Source: Glandiceps talaboti (Eukaryota > Hemichordata > Enteropneusta > Spengelidae). From it: DNA of 64,000 nucleotides. Of this stretch, positions 13,401-50,269 are shown one piece after another. Under the pieces are notes generated by a model. That model was not told the origin of the DNA. It worked only from the letters and a program-made list of their open reading frames with translations, and did not search any database. Each line of letters opens with the position of its first letter. The first letter of the stretch is position 1. A program made the translations under genes and the position numbers. The stretch spans positions 18,526,151-18,590,150 of the forward strand of contig NC_135563.1 in the NCBI RefSeq assembly GCF_964340395.1, in the 5' to 3' direction.

Positions 13401-16400
13401 TTTTTTGTCAGATTACAAAGCAGTTTATGTCTAATCACCTGTATAAAATATCAAAATTTAGGAATGTTGTCAAATGGTATCAAAAACTATATACTGCAGA
13501 ACAAGACGTGGTTTAGAAAAGAAATTGTAAAAGACAACACAAAGAAAATTTATGACTACAGTAAAATGTTATAGAAAAATATGAAAGCTGACAAAAATTT
13601 GAAATGAGAAAATGGAGGAACTTAGCTAATGAATTTTAAAATTTTATGATTCCTGTCATGTGGCACAGAAAACCCAATGAAGGATGACAACATGGCCAAC
13701 TTACAAACAAAACAGCAAAATACTGGAAGGTTGTCAGACAATCATAAAAACAGAACACTCAAGAAAAATGGAAAGGAAAAAATGTGTAAACAGGAATAAA
13801 GAAATATAAACAAATACAAATTATGGAATGTTGTCGAATGCTTTCATAGAAAAAAATGTACAAAAAAAGAAGAAAGAAACATAAACAAATATAATTGAAG
13901 GAATTCTGGCGAACATTTCCAAAACATTCCAGAAAAAGTGTACAAAAAAGAAGGGGGAAAAAATATTTTTGGTTAAAAATGAAAACACAGTGTGTGTATT
14001 TTGCGATAGCTGGTTTCATTAAATTGACAACATATCGTGAGAAAGGTATTGCAGACTGAGAAGATATCACAATGTTTACATCTTTACTGAGAGGGTAACA
14101 GAATATACCCCAAAGGTAATGTGATGACTAAGACTCAGTAGACACGCCATTGTTTTCATTGGCCTCTTTCACAACGTGTCAAAACGGGAATTAAGAAAAT
14201 ACTACAGCATAACTGACACACTTTCAGATGAGATGAATTTCTGCAAGTGTACTTTAGTAATTACTTTATTTAGAAACTATAAGCTGACATTTTCTAATGA
14301 CTTTCTGTGTACCGGGTAATAGTAAACAGAAATTTATGTATTTCAGACTTTGTCACGATTTCGTTTTGAAAAAATATAGTTTAGCAAGAGTGTATGATAT
14401 TATAGATTATAGAAATAGGAATCAATGTGTCAGAATTGATAGCAGAAATTAGTCAGTTAACTTACAGCATTCTAGATCTAAAGGTCTTCATGTTAGATGA
14501 ATCTCTCTCAAAAAATTGACCATTTTTAAGGTGTTGTACCTATACTTAAATTTAATAAATTATTTACAAATTGATTCATAATTTTATATTCAGACTAATT
14601 TATCAATAGACTTAAAGAAAATATTAAAATGCATATCGTAAAGATGAATTTCTGTGTTACAAATTCATAATGAGCAGCGTGAGAAATATTTTGATGTATT
14701 GATATCAATATTTTTTTAAATGGCAAAATTTCTTGTAAAAGATGCTCCATAATTTTTGAAATGCACAAAATTTGTTATGATGTAACTATGATGAAAATAT
14801 TGTGATGTGTGTTCAAAGTAGCATGATTTTTTAACATTAATTCCCTTGCAGGAAATGTTATGTTCATAGTATTCAGCCGCCATCAATATTTTAGTTCAAA
14901 ATTATCAAATTTCTAAGGGAAAAAAAATGAGCTGATGCTAATCTGAAATTTTGAGGTATAGGTATATTAAAGATTGTGACAAAGTATGAACTGAGGTAGA
15001 AACTTGAAATGAGTCTTCAGGATTGAATTATTTGATTAGAGATAAAGATTAAAACAAAACTAATTAGACCAACACACATGCAGTTTTAGTGAAGAAATTG
15101 AGTTGATGAGGCAGAAGGTGCAATAAATAAGTTTGATTACTGCCTAAGTAACCGGTTTAAACTATTCTAGAGGAATGCCCTGTAAACTGTATCACAATAA
15201 GGCCCATCATCGCCACGTTGGACCTGGTTCAAACAAACAACCCACAGGGCTTTCCAGCCAACCTGATACAACGAGATAGTATTGTTAAATCACCACCTTG
15301 TATCAACATTTTAATATTTCTATCTAAACTCTGATGTTAAAATATTAATATTATCTTGAATCCGGAGGCCATATACTAATATCTTATGAAGTATAGATGT
15401 GTTAGCCATACGCTATGTTAGAGGCTGCCATGTGCTCCTACTGTCATCGATACTGTATTAAAATATGCATGGCTTGATGTTCACTGACTGCTAGGGTGCC
15501 CCGAAGGAATTTCATATTTTCTACTATTCCCCATAGTCAAATTCAACATAAAACAAGAGATATCGGAATAATTAGAAGACTTCAAAACAATGACTATTCA
15601 ACCCTAGCTAGAGCAGAGGACTCATGGGTATTCTGCAGATATGTCTGCCAGAACACAACTGTGGTACGACGAGGCAGTTTGATTTCAAAAATGAAATTTA
15701 AAAAAAAAAAATTGCAAAAATTTTGCAAATTTTTGTTACTGAAAAATATTTTTTGTCGAACATAGTGGAAAACTTGATAGACAATAATAAAATACATGTG
15801 AACCCATGCCATATTTTAATTTTGCTTTATAGGAAGGTTGTTCTGTCACAGGCGACTAAGTATCCAGAGAACATGTCAATGCAAGTCTACAGTGTAGCCT
15901 TTTCACCTTATAAGCATACGTCACTTGCATCATAGATATTTTTAGTGGTATAACCAAGTAACGATTACCGCGATTCCTAAATTATCATATTTGAGGGCGT
16001 TAATTGGTCACAGTTGTGTGTACCATCTACTTATTGATGTATAGGTCATAGACAGACTAAAAAAAGATGCAATTTAGTTATCAATTTGTAAGAAATGTAA
16101 ATTCTATAATTCGTGAGATGTTCTGAGTATAAAGTTCTTATTAGATCAAAACAGCGACTCCCAATAAATTCTCAATGAATTTACATTAAAATTGTCAATT
16201 AGCCAACGATTTCAAAAAAGAATGTACCGAAGCAGAAACATATCAGTATATTGATTAAAATATTACACACTTAGTACGTTCTATTATACACTTCAATATA
16301 TAAATGATATATGAAGCGACAGTACTTTACCGAAAGTTATATCGCAAAAGTCCCCTTTTATCTCTTCATTTGGAAAATACGATTAGCAAGGCAAATTGTG

Positions 16401-17278
16401 AAACTTGATACCAATTCGAATTATACTTCAAAAAAGTTCAGAGCTCAGCTTATTAATAAAAATTATGCAGCTGTTTCTACAACTTGTACTTGTATACATT
16501 GATTCTGAATTCAATAACAGGAGCTGTCATCAATGATTGAAACGTGGCTTTTTTTTTTATTTCAAACTTTGCGATGGAATATTTTTTTAGATGTTATTTC
16601 AAGGTATGATCATGACAATCTTCTCAAGTGATATTTTTACTCGGAGGCTCATGGGTCTCCTCTTTCCACTACTCTCACTACAAGAAGAGATGATGTACAT
16701 CTCAGACTATGGTAGAGTTTGTAGTTAGCCACTAGCTATCATTAACATTGATAGCTAACAGATAACACTTCATGAAACATGGAAAATTGGATTTGGCATA
16801 CAATATTCATCGGTAAAATATACAATTTTGGATAAAATTACAAAATATCATCAGAGTTGGACTCCGTAAGAACACAAAGAGATGGCCGCATCTTTTACTG
16901 AATGTGATCAAGAGACAAAATACCTGCTGAGTGATGTTGATTTATCATACAAGAAGCATTTATGAGTTAACTTTTGACTGATATTAAAAATTCGATATGA
17001 TTTGAATTCATCAGGGAATATGTTATTATCATGGAATGAAAGAGAAAAATGACATTAAGCTGCCCGTGTCTTTATGAATAATCAATGTGAAATAAAACAA
17101 TGATCATAGTCAGTGATAAACAGTCTCAAATTATGATTATTAGTTATTTCCTGGGTTGAATTATATAATGTCATGACGATGAAAAGAATCAGAAATGTAG
17201 GAAATCATCACTGAAGTGTAATGAGGTTGTTGTAAGTATGAAGAAGCACTGAGGCCCTCTATAGACAAGCAGTAGCAA

Positions 17279-17279
<1 letters not shown>

Positions 17280-17316
<37 letters not shown>
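17280..17316. repeat. GAT/ATG trinucleotide microsatellite
   Basis: Twelve uninterrupted ATG units. The poly-Met open frame starting here is an artefact of the repeat. Confidence 0.95.
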
Positions 17317-17745
17317 CAGTTGTTAGTTTAGGCATGGTTCATTTGGCAGCTAGTAGGGGGTGGTGGACTATGTTCAGAGGGGACCAGAGTGACCTGATTA
17401 GTGGCAACTTAGTAACAAAGTGGCAACCTTGTTGTAATGTGACTATAAATATTAAGGCTGTTGGCTGTGGAGTGGAAACGAACTTACCAGAGTTATGTAC
17501 AAATAAAGAATTAATATATACATTTATTTCAGGGCTTGACACGTTCTTTCTCATGAGATTCAGTCAAAGTTACGTAGCGTAAAAAGCAATGTTGCAGGGG
17601 CCATCTCACTTCTGAATTCTAAGAATAAACAATTTAAAATTAAAATTGAAAAAAAAAGGGGGATCAAGTTTGGTTTTGAATAGAAGTGGTATAAAGAGAT
17701 GGTCCCTAGATAGTAAAGCTCTCAATTTTTTGATCCAATTTACAG

Positions 17746-41781
<24,036 letters not shown>

Positions 41782-42690
41782 AAGAAGTCATCAACAGGAG
41801 ATGTAACCATAGCAGCAGGACTCAACAGGGTGAAGAGGACCGTTTCCTAGGAGACACCTCATGTTATCAAAAATAGGGACTGTTTATGGGGAAATCTGAG
41901 TCAACACACACAACAAACAAAAGTATTAAATAATTACTCCAAATTTGCCAATAGTGTAACAAGATTTCCAGGACTAGAAGTCTGAATCCATTGAGGGAAC
42001 GAACAAGAAGGGTAGATACAATTTTGAAAAAAGACAAAAAAAAATTGTCAAAAATAAGTTATGCTAACAAATGACTGTTAGTGTTATCACTTGACGTGTA
42101 TATTATAGGACCACAGAAGGGAAATTTTCATGAAAATTAGGACAAAGCTTTTAAAAATTTCACGAAAGGATGTCTTCATCTCCTATTTTCTCAAAGCACT
42201 TTCAATTGTGGGTCTGTTACAAGACATACAATGTTTTTTGTGTCCATTGTGTTGTGATGTAATCGTCTGTATCTCTGTAGTGTTATAAAAAGAAACAAAA
42301 AAAATAGTCAACAAATCTGAGACAATTTGACGTCATCATTCTACTCTCTGTTGTTTCAACACTTTTTTAAAAACTGCTGGACATTTGCCAAATACTGGGA
42401 GCCTTGTCCTCAAAGAGTCACCATTATAATTCATATCAAACAAAAGTCTCTGTTCTTACACAGCTCTTTCGATGATGAAAAAAAAAAATGTCTTTTTTTT
42501 TTTAGTTTGATGTTTTGATATTGCTTGAAAAAGTTTTAATAGACAAAAAGACTGGAGAGATTGAAATGTCATCATTGATGGTCATTTTAATACATCATTT
42601 ATTTCTGAAATGCTCATAACTTTGACAACGACAGGACCAACAATGCTTTATGTACTTAAGTAAGGGAATAAAAACTTATTTAACTACCCA
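41782..42690 (+). other. EBF/COE: Probable COE 3' UTR with polyadenylation signal
   Basis: This AT-rich non-coding stretch follows the COE stop codon. The first AATAAA with a plausible setting is at 42667-42672. A perfect CRE palindrome TGACGTCA sits at 42328-42335. The true 3' end cannot be set without transcript data; longer UTRs are common for this family. Confidence 0.5.
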
Positions 42691-42769
42691 AACTTTATCA
42701 AAATGCAATGGGCAGTTTAAAAAATTCATCATTACTGTAAAGAAGAGAAGAGAAGTGTAACAGTTCATC

Positions 42770-42945
42770 TTGACCCCTAACCTGTTGAAATCTCCTCGCC
42801 AACAGAGTTCAAGTTGACCCTTGACCTGTTGAGCTCTCCTAGCAACAGAATTCAAGTTGACCCCTGACCTGTTGAAATCTCCTCGCCAACAGAGTTCAAG
42901 TTGACCCTTGACCTGTTGCAAACACCTAGGCAACAGAGTATTATA
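42770..42945. repeat. 44-bp minisatellite, four copies
   Basis: TTGACCCxTGACCTGTTGAA...CAACAGAGTTCAAG units start at 42770, 42814, 42857 and 42901. Units 1 and 3 are more alike than their neighbours, suggesting a two-unit amplification. Confidence 0.9.
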
Positions 42946-44404
42946 AATTCAAAGATGAAAGAAAGATTGGCTTTTCCCACTTGACTAGAATATTAAGTAA
43001 GTATTAGGAGTATGTGTCAGTTTTTTGCTAAAAGCACATTTTACACATATGGATACAAAGAATGGTAAGCATCCTACTTCTTTATCATCTACTTAAAAAA
43101 AGAGACTTTTTAAGAGTAAAAAAAAAACTATGTACTATATTCTTCACTATATGTATTGTATATTTTACTTCATCATATTTATCCACTTTGAAACATTCTT
43201 GAATATTTTCTTGTATGAGTTGGATGGCTACGTTACGTACTTATGTCAATTTTTGCATTGATATGACCTGCCATATCTTGTCCTCTTCTATGGAGATTAT
43301 TTTTGTAAACTTTTGTGTATTTCTTGCCAGAAAAAAAGTTACATTTTGCTTATCTGTTACCTTGAATTTTGGTAGTTGAACTATAGAGGGCGCACGTACA
43401 TAGATGTATAGAAGCCGTAGAGGGCGCACTGCTCAAAATTTACAGAAAATTGCTAGTTTTCAATGCCCACCTTTAGGTATTCCAGGCCAATTGGTATTTT
43501 TTTAACACTTGCCTTTTCAATGTCCAGATTTTGCACTGCCAACTCTCAATAATCGTTTCTGAGAAAGTGATTTTACTTTGAAATGAACAGGCAAGAAGAG
43601 CCATTTCTCATTCATATTATATTTTCTTTTGGTGTAGTACGTGCTAAAATCAACCAATAATTCAAACTATGTGCAATACAAAGTATCCTTATCAAACATT
43701 TTTTTTTATAACAGTGACCAATGTTAAAGTAACAGAAGATTTATTTCTGTTTTAGGGATGATATCAACAACAATGCACTTTAAAAAGAGATATTTAAAAA
43801 AAAGTAGTAACATTGTAGTGAAATAGTTTCAAAGTACTCAATCTTGATGCAACCAATGCAGACATGGCTGTCATAGCACTAAGGAAAGAAATTACAAGCC
43901 TCAGGTTTTGAGATGATTTTTTTTTTGTACCCATACATTGTCAGAAAATGTTCATTTGAAATCACCAAGAGCATTTTCTCTTTATGAGCGTTTTTTAGAA
44001 GTTACCTTAAAGCATGAAATATGTGATGAAATAGAACAAGATTGTAATCATTTTCAAAGGTCAGCTGAGGGCAAATCTGCAGAACTAAAGGTTACTGAGC
44101 TCATTTGCCATGGAATAAATATCCCACTTCAAGACTCTCATTTCCATGACTGGTCTTAACTTTTGACAGAATTATGACTCTAAAGATCATAGTGAAATCA
44201 GTTTATCTTTATCGTACCAGGTTCAATCATGTTCAATGTGTTCATGTTTTAATAACTCTCGTCTATACTTCCATTTCAACCTGTCAATTTCGGTGTTAAT
44301 TTTACCTTGCTTGTTTCAACATCCCAGTTTCAACATAAATGTTATTTTCCAAAGTACTGAACCTGTTTCAATATATGTTTATTTTCAACATATCCATAGC
44401 CATT

Positions 44405-44525
44405 TTGGTATGTTCAGTTTGGTATGTTCATTTCGGTATTTCCCATTTCGGTATGTTCATTTCGGTTATGTTCATTTCGGTATGTTCGATGTTCGTTTCG
44501 GTATGTTCATTTTGGTATGTTCCCT
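44405..44525. repeat. Short TTTCGGTATGTTCA repeat array
   Basis: About eight imperfect copies of a 10-14 bp unit GGTATGTTCATTTC. The His/Phe-rich open frames across it reflect the repeat. Confidence 0.85.
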
Positions 44526-45292
44526 TCAGCATGCAGGTTTCTATGTATAGTTTGCTGTCTATGACAGTGTCTTTCTTGCTTATGCATGTGTATTTGTTAT
44601 ATTTGTTACACATAATTCAGTTGATTTTTTCAAAAAAGAAAACTGCAGGGTTAAAAAAGAGAGATGTATTATCATTATTCTTAAAGAAAATATCAAACTC
44701 TAAAGAATAACTGGAAAATTATGAACCAATTTCTTCATGATTCATGAACACAAATCAGATAAAAGTAGTCTGTAGTTTATACACATAAAATTTCAAATGG
44801 CTGCCAAAAGTGTTGCATCAACTCTGGAGGGAAGGGTAAAAGATTGTTTCCATGGAAATGAAAGAATATACATCATATTTCCTTTTATATTTGAGACCTA
44901 GCAACAACCTAGCAAAGTTATTGTACATTTGATAGCTTTGAAGTGTTTTAGTTCACATGAATACAACCCTTTTGAAAGAAAACATTTTTTTTCTAAAAAT
45001 CAATCAGTAAGTGACAGCTTGCATTCACTATTTTTATTATGTTTTTAAAAAACTTTGAGTCTCTGTCATCTTAATTATCCCAAAATGTTGTCAACAAAAC
45101 TGAAAACTTATTAAAAGAATGCGAATAATTTCCTATCATTAGAAATTCAGATATCTAAGATTGACTTCTTGCCAAAAAACTGCAGTATCACTTTTGAAAT
45201 CTTTGAAAAGACCAGACTTTGTTATAGAAACAAACGAATGACCTTGTTTGAACACTGACTGAATGCATAGTGTTTAATTAATTAAACCTCAC

Positions 45293-45400
45293 CAAGTGAT
45301 ACAGTGTATTACAAAAGAACTACAATGTATCACAAAGTGATACAATGTATTGAGAAAGTGATACAATGTATCACAAAGTGATACAATGTAGGGGAATGTT
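45293..45400. repeat. ~20.5-bp palindromic tandem repeat
   Basis: GTGATACAATGTATCAC-type units start near 45296, 45317, 45337, 45358 and 45378. The unit core is a 17-bp inverted repeat (GTGATACA and TGTATCAC around one central base). Decayed copies reappear at 45530-45605. Confidence 0.85.
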
Positions 45401-46328
45401 GTACAAAGTGCTACAAGTGTAAAAGTGTAGTACTTGGTAATTGATGCACTTGAAAGTTATATCATTTGATGCTTATTTCAACATGATGTGGTGATATACA
45501 AATTTAACCAAATGTCAATTTAAATGAGTTACAAAGTAATACAATATGCTACAAAGTGACACAAAGTTTATATAATTTAGTACTAAGTGGTACAGTGTAT
45601 CAAAGGGTAATCTAATTATCTCGAAGTATTGTTTTGCTTTACTCTTATACACTCCACCCACACCAGCATCATAGCTAATATAGAGCACCTGGACATTCAT
45701 CAATTTTCTGAATTTCTATCATAATCCATGACAGCCATACTAGTATATCAAATATTTAGAGATACATCCTCTTGCCAAAGCTCTAGTAAGTTGTAGACAA
45801 ATCATTACTGTCCTTATTAAATCATTATTCATGTCACATACAAGAAGGTCACACAAATATAGATATTTTACAAATTTTTATAATCAAGATAGTCTTTTAA
45901 ACTTTCCCCACCTACCAGTGTAGTAAGTTTAGTTATAGAAAGTTTTTTTTTTCTGCTCGGCATGTAAAATGCACTTCAGCACCTTTTGACCTATACCCTT
46001 TTATCATTGCATTTTTGGATAGTAAATGTTGCAATGTTTTCTGTATATTGTAATGCCAGTGTGCTGATTGCAGTAAAAAATAGATTTATTGTACTGTCAG
46101 GGATGCTCTTTTGTTTTTTATTTCATTTTTCATTTCTCTAGTTCTGTATTGTTTTTTCTCAATGACGTATTCTCCAACTCATGTTCCTTGAAAATGTTAT
46201 ATTAAAACAATGCATTCAGTATATTTGCCAGTTTGTGTCTTAGTTATTTCTGAATTTCACAGTTTTCAAATCTGTGGCCAGCACCATAGTTTTCTATCTT
46301 TCATTAATCCTCCTTGTTCTACTTGTAC

Positions 46329-46398
46329 ATCTCTCTCTGTCTCTCTGTCTCTCTCTGTCTCTGTGTGTGTGTGTGTGTGTGTCTCTCTCTCTCTCTCA
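46329..46398. repeat. CT/GT-rich microsatellite
   Basis: CTCTGT repeats, a GT run, then a CT run. It lies just before the candidate exon at 46427. Confidence 0.95.
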
Positions 46399-46426
46399 AT
46401 CAGTCATTCATTTCCTTGTCTGAAAG

Positions 46427-46653
46427 AAAGAGATGAAGTAGACGTAATTATGCAATGCATAACAATTACTTCATTTGGATTAAAATCTGATAAAGGAGAA
46501 GGCAAGAACCATACTATGCTACACCTAGAATTACCTAATATTTTACCTGATAACCGGAGTGTATATTCTGAAGAGGCCACAAAGGACAAGTACAGTAGAC
46601 AACTGAAATACAATGAATTAAGCCTTCCTGATATGTCTGACAAGAGTTTGTAA
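46427..46653 (+). other. Candidate isolated terminal coding exon (unidentified)
   Basis: An acceptor-like TTTCCTTGTCTGAAAG is followed by 74 open codons ending in TAA. The peptide is unlike the surrounding AT-rich noise: it includes DVIMQCITITSFGLKSDKG and ends SLPDMSDKSL, with balanced charge and common codons. I do not recognise a family. The phase would accept the donor of COE exon 40723-40944, but one in three acceptors would do so by chance. It could be an alternative COE 3' exon, the end of an unseen gene, or a chance open frame. Confidence 0.25.
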
Positions 46654-47491
46654 CAGTCTCAATGTTCCAGTCGCTCGCTACCCACGAGTTGAGCATATTA
46701 CATAAGCGGAAACAAGGACTGAATCTTTTAATAGGCTGGAGCTTGGATACGTTCTTTTTGAATTTAAGATAAATGAATGACTGCCACGAATCCTAATGCA
46801 GAAACTCTGTTGCCATAGCAACCAAACGTGTATCCCCTTCTTCAACCATTACAGCCTATGGGGCATTTCCAACGTATGATTATATCATTGATCAAGTTTT
46901 TTGGCTTGAAGTGTTTCGATTTCTCTAGATCTTTCCAAATGATCAACTAGGTGTCTCCATCGGAAATGTTTCACTTTCTCTCGACATACCCCAATGATTG
47001 TTGATTACATTCCCGCGGGCCAGAGTGTTTTTCCGTTCTCCCCTACAACGTTCTGCAGTCATAAAAAAATAGTCAAAGAAAAGCTATCTTAAAAGTGCAA
47101 ATGTGTTTGATTGGAACTTTCCATTACAGTGTATACGTAATCACTTGTGCGCCGAAGTTCCACCAGGTTTCATCCGTTTCCTGTTCTGGTGTGGTGGCCC
47201 GTATTAGAAGAGAACCATGCAATGAGGATCGGTTCCAAAATGTTGTGTAAAAGGATTTACGTATATAGCTTTGAAGTATATGGATGAAACTGAAATATTG
47301 CGTTAATAACAGGTTTATAGGCTATAGGATAACATCATACCGGATACCTCGCAAGGAGAGGTACCCGGTATGGTGCTCACAAAGGACTGTCTCTCCCCCG
47401 GCTGTGTTTGCCGTTGCCACAAAGAACCCAGGTGTCCCAAACAATTGTATTGTACGACCAAGGAACAATGTCGGACTGGTAACATACGTCG

Positions 47492-47492
<1 letters not shown>

Positions 47493-47585
<93 letters not shown>
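47493..47585. repeat. GTT-to-GTC switching trinucleotide microsatellite
   Basis: About 16 GTT units change abruptly into about 14 GTC units. Poly-Val, Leu, Ser, Asn or Asp open frames on both strands are artefacts. Confidence 0.97.
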
Positions 47586-47590
<5 letters not shown>

Positions 47591-47867
47591 ATCTCACAGA
47601 CTAGGGGACGATGATGTACTTTATGTCGTCTTTGCCTACAATAATTACACTCGACTTGTAAACTTGTAAATGGGTTTATATATTTGATTAAATCTCTTCT
47701 TGAGACCTAGAAGAAAGCAAACATGTGAATATTATCTGAAGAATATAATCAAATCATGTAATTTCTGGGGGGAAATATCATTGCCTACTAGTTGTAATCA
47801 TTGTAACGTTGGTTTTTAGCACAACTGAACTTGTTCAGTAGTGCTATAGGGATCGCCCGGCGTCTGT

Positions 47868-47868
47868 C

Positions 47869-47900
<32 letters not shown>

Positions 47901-47917
47901 GATGTGTGTGTGTGTGT
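47868..47917. repeat. TG microsatellite inside the transposon-like element
   Basis: CTGTCTGTC followed by a TG run with one GATG interruption. Confidence 0.95.
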
Positions 47918-47934
47918 AAACAACTTAAAGTCAA

Positions 47935-48420
47935 AAACCGCTGAACCGATTGCCACAATATTTGGTGGGTCCATTACTTTGGGTGTCTAGTTGGGAAATT
48001 GTTCAAATCAAAATGATCGCATCACAGGTGTGTGATTTGGGTCAAAAAATGTGATTTTTGGTCAAAAAGCTTAAACTCAGAAACTACTGGGCAGATTGGT
48101 GCGAAATTTGGTGGGAACATTCTTAAGGTGGTGTAAAGTAAGATTTGTTCATGACGGGATGATTCCATCAGTGATATGCAAATTAGGGCTAAAAATGTCT
48201 CTTTTTGGTTAAAAATCTATAATTCTAAAACTACTGAGCAGATTGGGCTGAAATTTAATGGGAATATATCTAGGGATGTATGGACGAAGAAATATTAAGC
48301 TTACCATGATTCCATGAGTGATATGCAAATTAGGTGTAAAAATGTTCATTTTTGGTCAAAAACTTATATCTCAAAAAGTACTTGGTCAATTAGTCTGAAA
48401 CTTGGCGAGATGTTTCTGAA
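47935..48420. repeat. ~147-bp internal tandem repeat
   Basis: GTGATATGCAAATTAGG recurs at 48171 and 48318, with an earlier diverged copy near 48030. Each copy contains AACTACTGxGCAGATTG and TTTTTGGTCAAAAA-like phrases. Confidence 0.75.
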
Positions 48421-48464
48421 ACTGTTATTCTGCAGATTTTCTTAAAAACATTTTGACAAAATTG

Positions 48465-49140
48465 GCCCTAGCGACCATGACCACGCCCTTAGCAACAACC
48501 AAATGGCAGTATATTTTGGTCAAATAACAACATCATCTGGTAAGCAAGTGAGTAAACATTCAAAAAATGTATGCAAATACCCTAGCAACCATGACCACGC
48601 CCATAGCAACAACCAAACGGTGGTGTATTTCACAAAGATAACAACAGGGTTTAATAGATAATTGAATAAACATCCAAAAAATGTATGTAAATTTGCATAG
48701 CAACAAGACCACGCCCATAACAACAGCCAAATAATCACGTATATTGCAAAGATAACAACAGGAATAGAAAGACAGATGAATTAACATTTAAAAAATGTAT
48801 GCAAATACCCTAGTAACCATGACCACGCCCATAGCAACAGCCAAACAGTGGTGTATTTCACAAAGATAACAACAGGGTTTAATAGACAATTGAATAAACA
48901 TTCAAAAAATGTATGTAAATTTTCCTAGCAACAAGACCACACCCATAGCAACAGCCAAATGATCACGTATATTGCAAAGACAATATCAGGAATTCATACA
49001 CAAGTGAACAAAAACATACACAAATGTATGCAAATATATCTAACAACATGACCACGCCCATAGCAACAGCCAAATGATAGCATTTATCGTAAAGATAGCA
49101 ACATGGTTGGATAGGCAACTGGATAGTTATTCAGCAAATA
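48465..49140. repeat. 114-bp satellite, six copies with two-unit higher-order pattern
   Basis: GACCACGCCC starts at 48479, 48593, 48707, 48821, 48935 and 49050, so the period is 114 bp (115 once). Copies 2 and 4 share GGTGGTGTATTTCAC and GGGTTTAATAGA; copies 3 and 5 share ATCACGTATATTGC. The true amplification unit is therefore 228 bp. Confidence 0.93.
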
Positions 49141-50269
49141 AACACCTATTGTTAGCATAGACTAGCATATGTATAAACATTTTTAAAAACTACAGTTGTG
49201 CTACAACGCCATTGGCGGTATTTTGTTTATTTTGAAATTTGATTTGATTTTTTTTTTCTTTTCTTTTCTTTTTTTTCTTTTTTTTTTGGGGGGGGGCTTT
49301 TCATCGTTTTGGGGTTTGTAAAACTAACATATAAAATCGTAAACACACACCAAGGAAAACATATGTAGTAAGCTTAACGTGTACAGGCACATGTATACAG
49401 ACATTGATAAAGGTAGCTCCAAACTACACATACACATATTACACATACATACACAGACATGCCAACAAAGTCAAAGAAAGATCTAGACATTTTACTACCC
49501 CCCCCCCCCTTTTATAACTACAAACATATCCAAAGAAAAAATAATAGAAAAACAAAATGTTATATAATAGCAACCGTAGATGGCGATATTAAAGATGTTC
49601 GCCCGACGCGGATGCATCCAAGCCGCTCGTGGAAGGGATTGATAGTAGAGAATACTTACATGTACTTAACTTGCTATAAACTCGACACTCCATACTTTCA
49701 AGTAGGTTACATGTAAAGTGATTACATGTAAGTGAGAAATATTGTTGTGGCATATGGAAAAATGTTGTCTTGATGCAAAAATGGACACAGTGTGTCCTGG
49801 AAAAATAATAATGAGTTGTAATAACATTTTCTTGCCAGAGAACAGAAAGAAAACAAAATGTACACATCAGATAAGAAAACAAAATAAATACAAAGATAAA
49901 TTATAAATACTTAATGGCAAACTTGAAATTTCTGATTGGGCCACCCAAATTTTTCGGGTCTTTGTACACCTGTACTGTCATTGCATTCTATTTTTGATGT
50001 CTGTACTTACTAATACTAGCAGTGGTTGTACTGGTTGTATTTTTAGCTTTGTACATTTGGTATATGCATTGTTCATACTTAAAATACCTTGAATACATTA
50101 GTACTGTGGTTATACTTTTTAACCAAATATGAATAGGGTAAAAAAAAAATCAAAACTTCATCAGACAAGCTCGTAATAGATATAGATGGTGCAGGGGTAG
50201 GTAAGAAATCTTAGCGACGATACAAATATCGCATGTGCATATGTGCATGTACATGTTTGTAGTTCAAAG

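Larger units (their letters stand above)
1..17745 (+). other. EBF/COE: Large upstream COE intron (5' part outside the window)
   Basis: No exon of the missing COE N-terminus (zinc knuckle HEIMCSRCCDKKSCG or the preceding segments) was recognised on either strand, and no other protein family was seen. Short open frames here lack any coding signature. Visible structures are an imperfect 86-bp tandem repeat at 4215-4405 and an ATG/GAT microsatellite at 17280-17316. A large intron before this exon fits long-range regulation typical of developmental regulators, which is inference. Confidence 0.6.
47818..49202. mobile_element. Probable non-autonomous DNA transposon with internal satellites
   Basis: The left end reads TAGCACAACTGAAC and the right end carries the reverse complement of its first 11 bases (CAGTTGTGCTA at 49192-49202). 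The left end can also fold on itself: AGCACAACTGAAC pairs with GTTCAGTAGTGCT a few bases on. Inside are a TG tract, about three copies of a 147-bp unit and six copies of a 114-bp unit. No transposase was seen. No clear target duplication flanks it, so the ends are uncertain. A hairpin-ended, Helitron-like element is an alternative. Confidence 0.5.
42690..50260. other. Intergenic, repeat-rich interval between COE and the zinc-finger gene
   Basis: Apart from the repeats and the candidate exon listed, no coding sequence was recognised. Several short open frames come from minisatellites. Confidence 0.7.

Noticed and set aside
1-17745. Missing COE N-terminal exons
   Set aside because: Looked for the zinc-knuckle and upstream DNA-binding motifs by eye and found none; a translated search would settle it.
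43938-44159. Possible exon with CDEIEQDCNHFQ-like peptide
   Set aside because: Mildly protein-like, but no convincing acceptor and no family match; not enough to list as a gene.
47284-47669. Poly-Leu, poly-Ser, poly-Val and poly-Asp/Asn open frames
   Set aside because: Produced by the GTT/GTC microsatellite in different frames.
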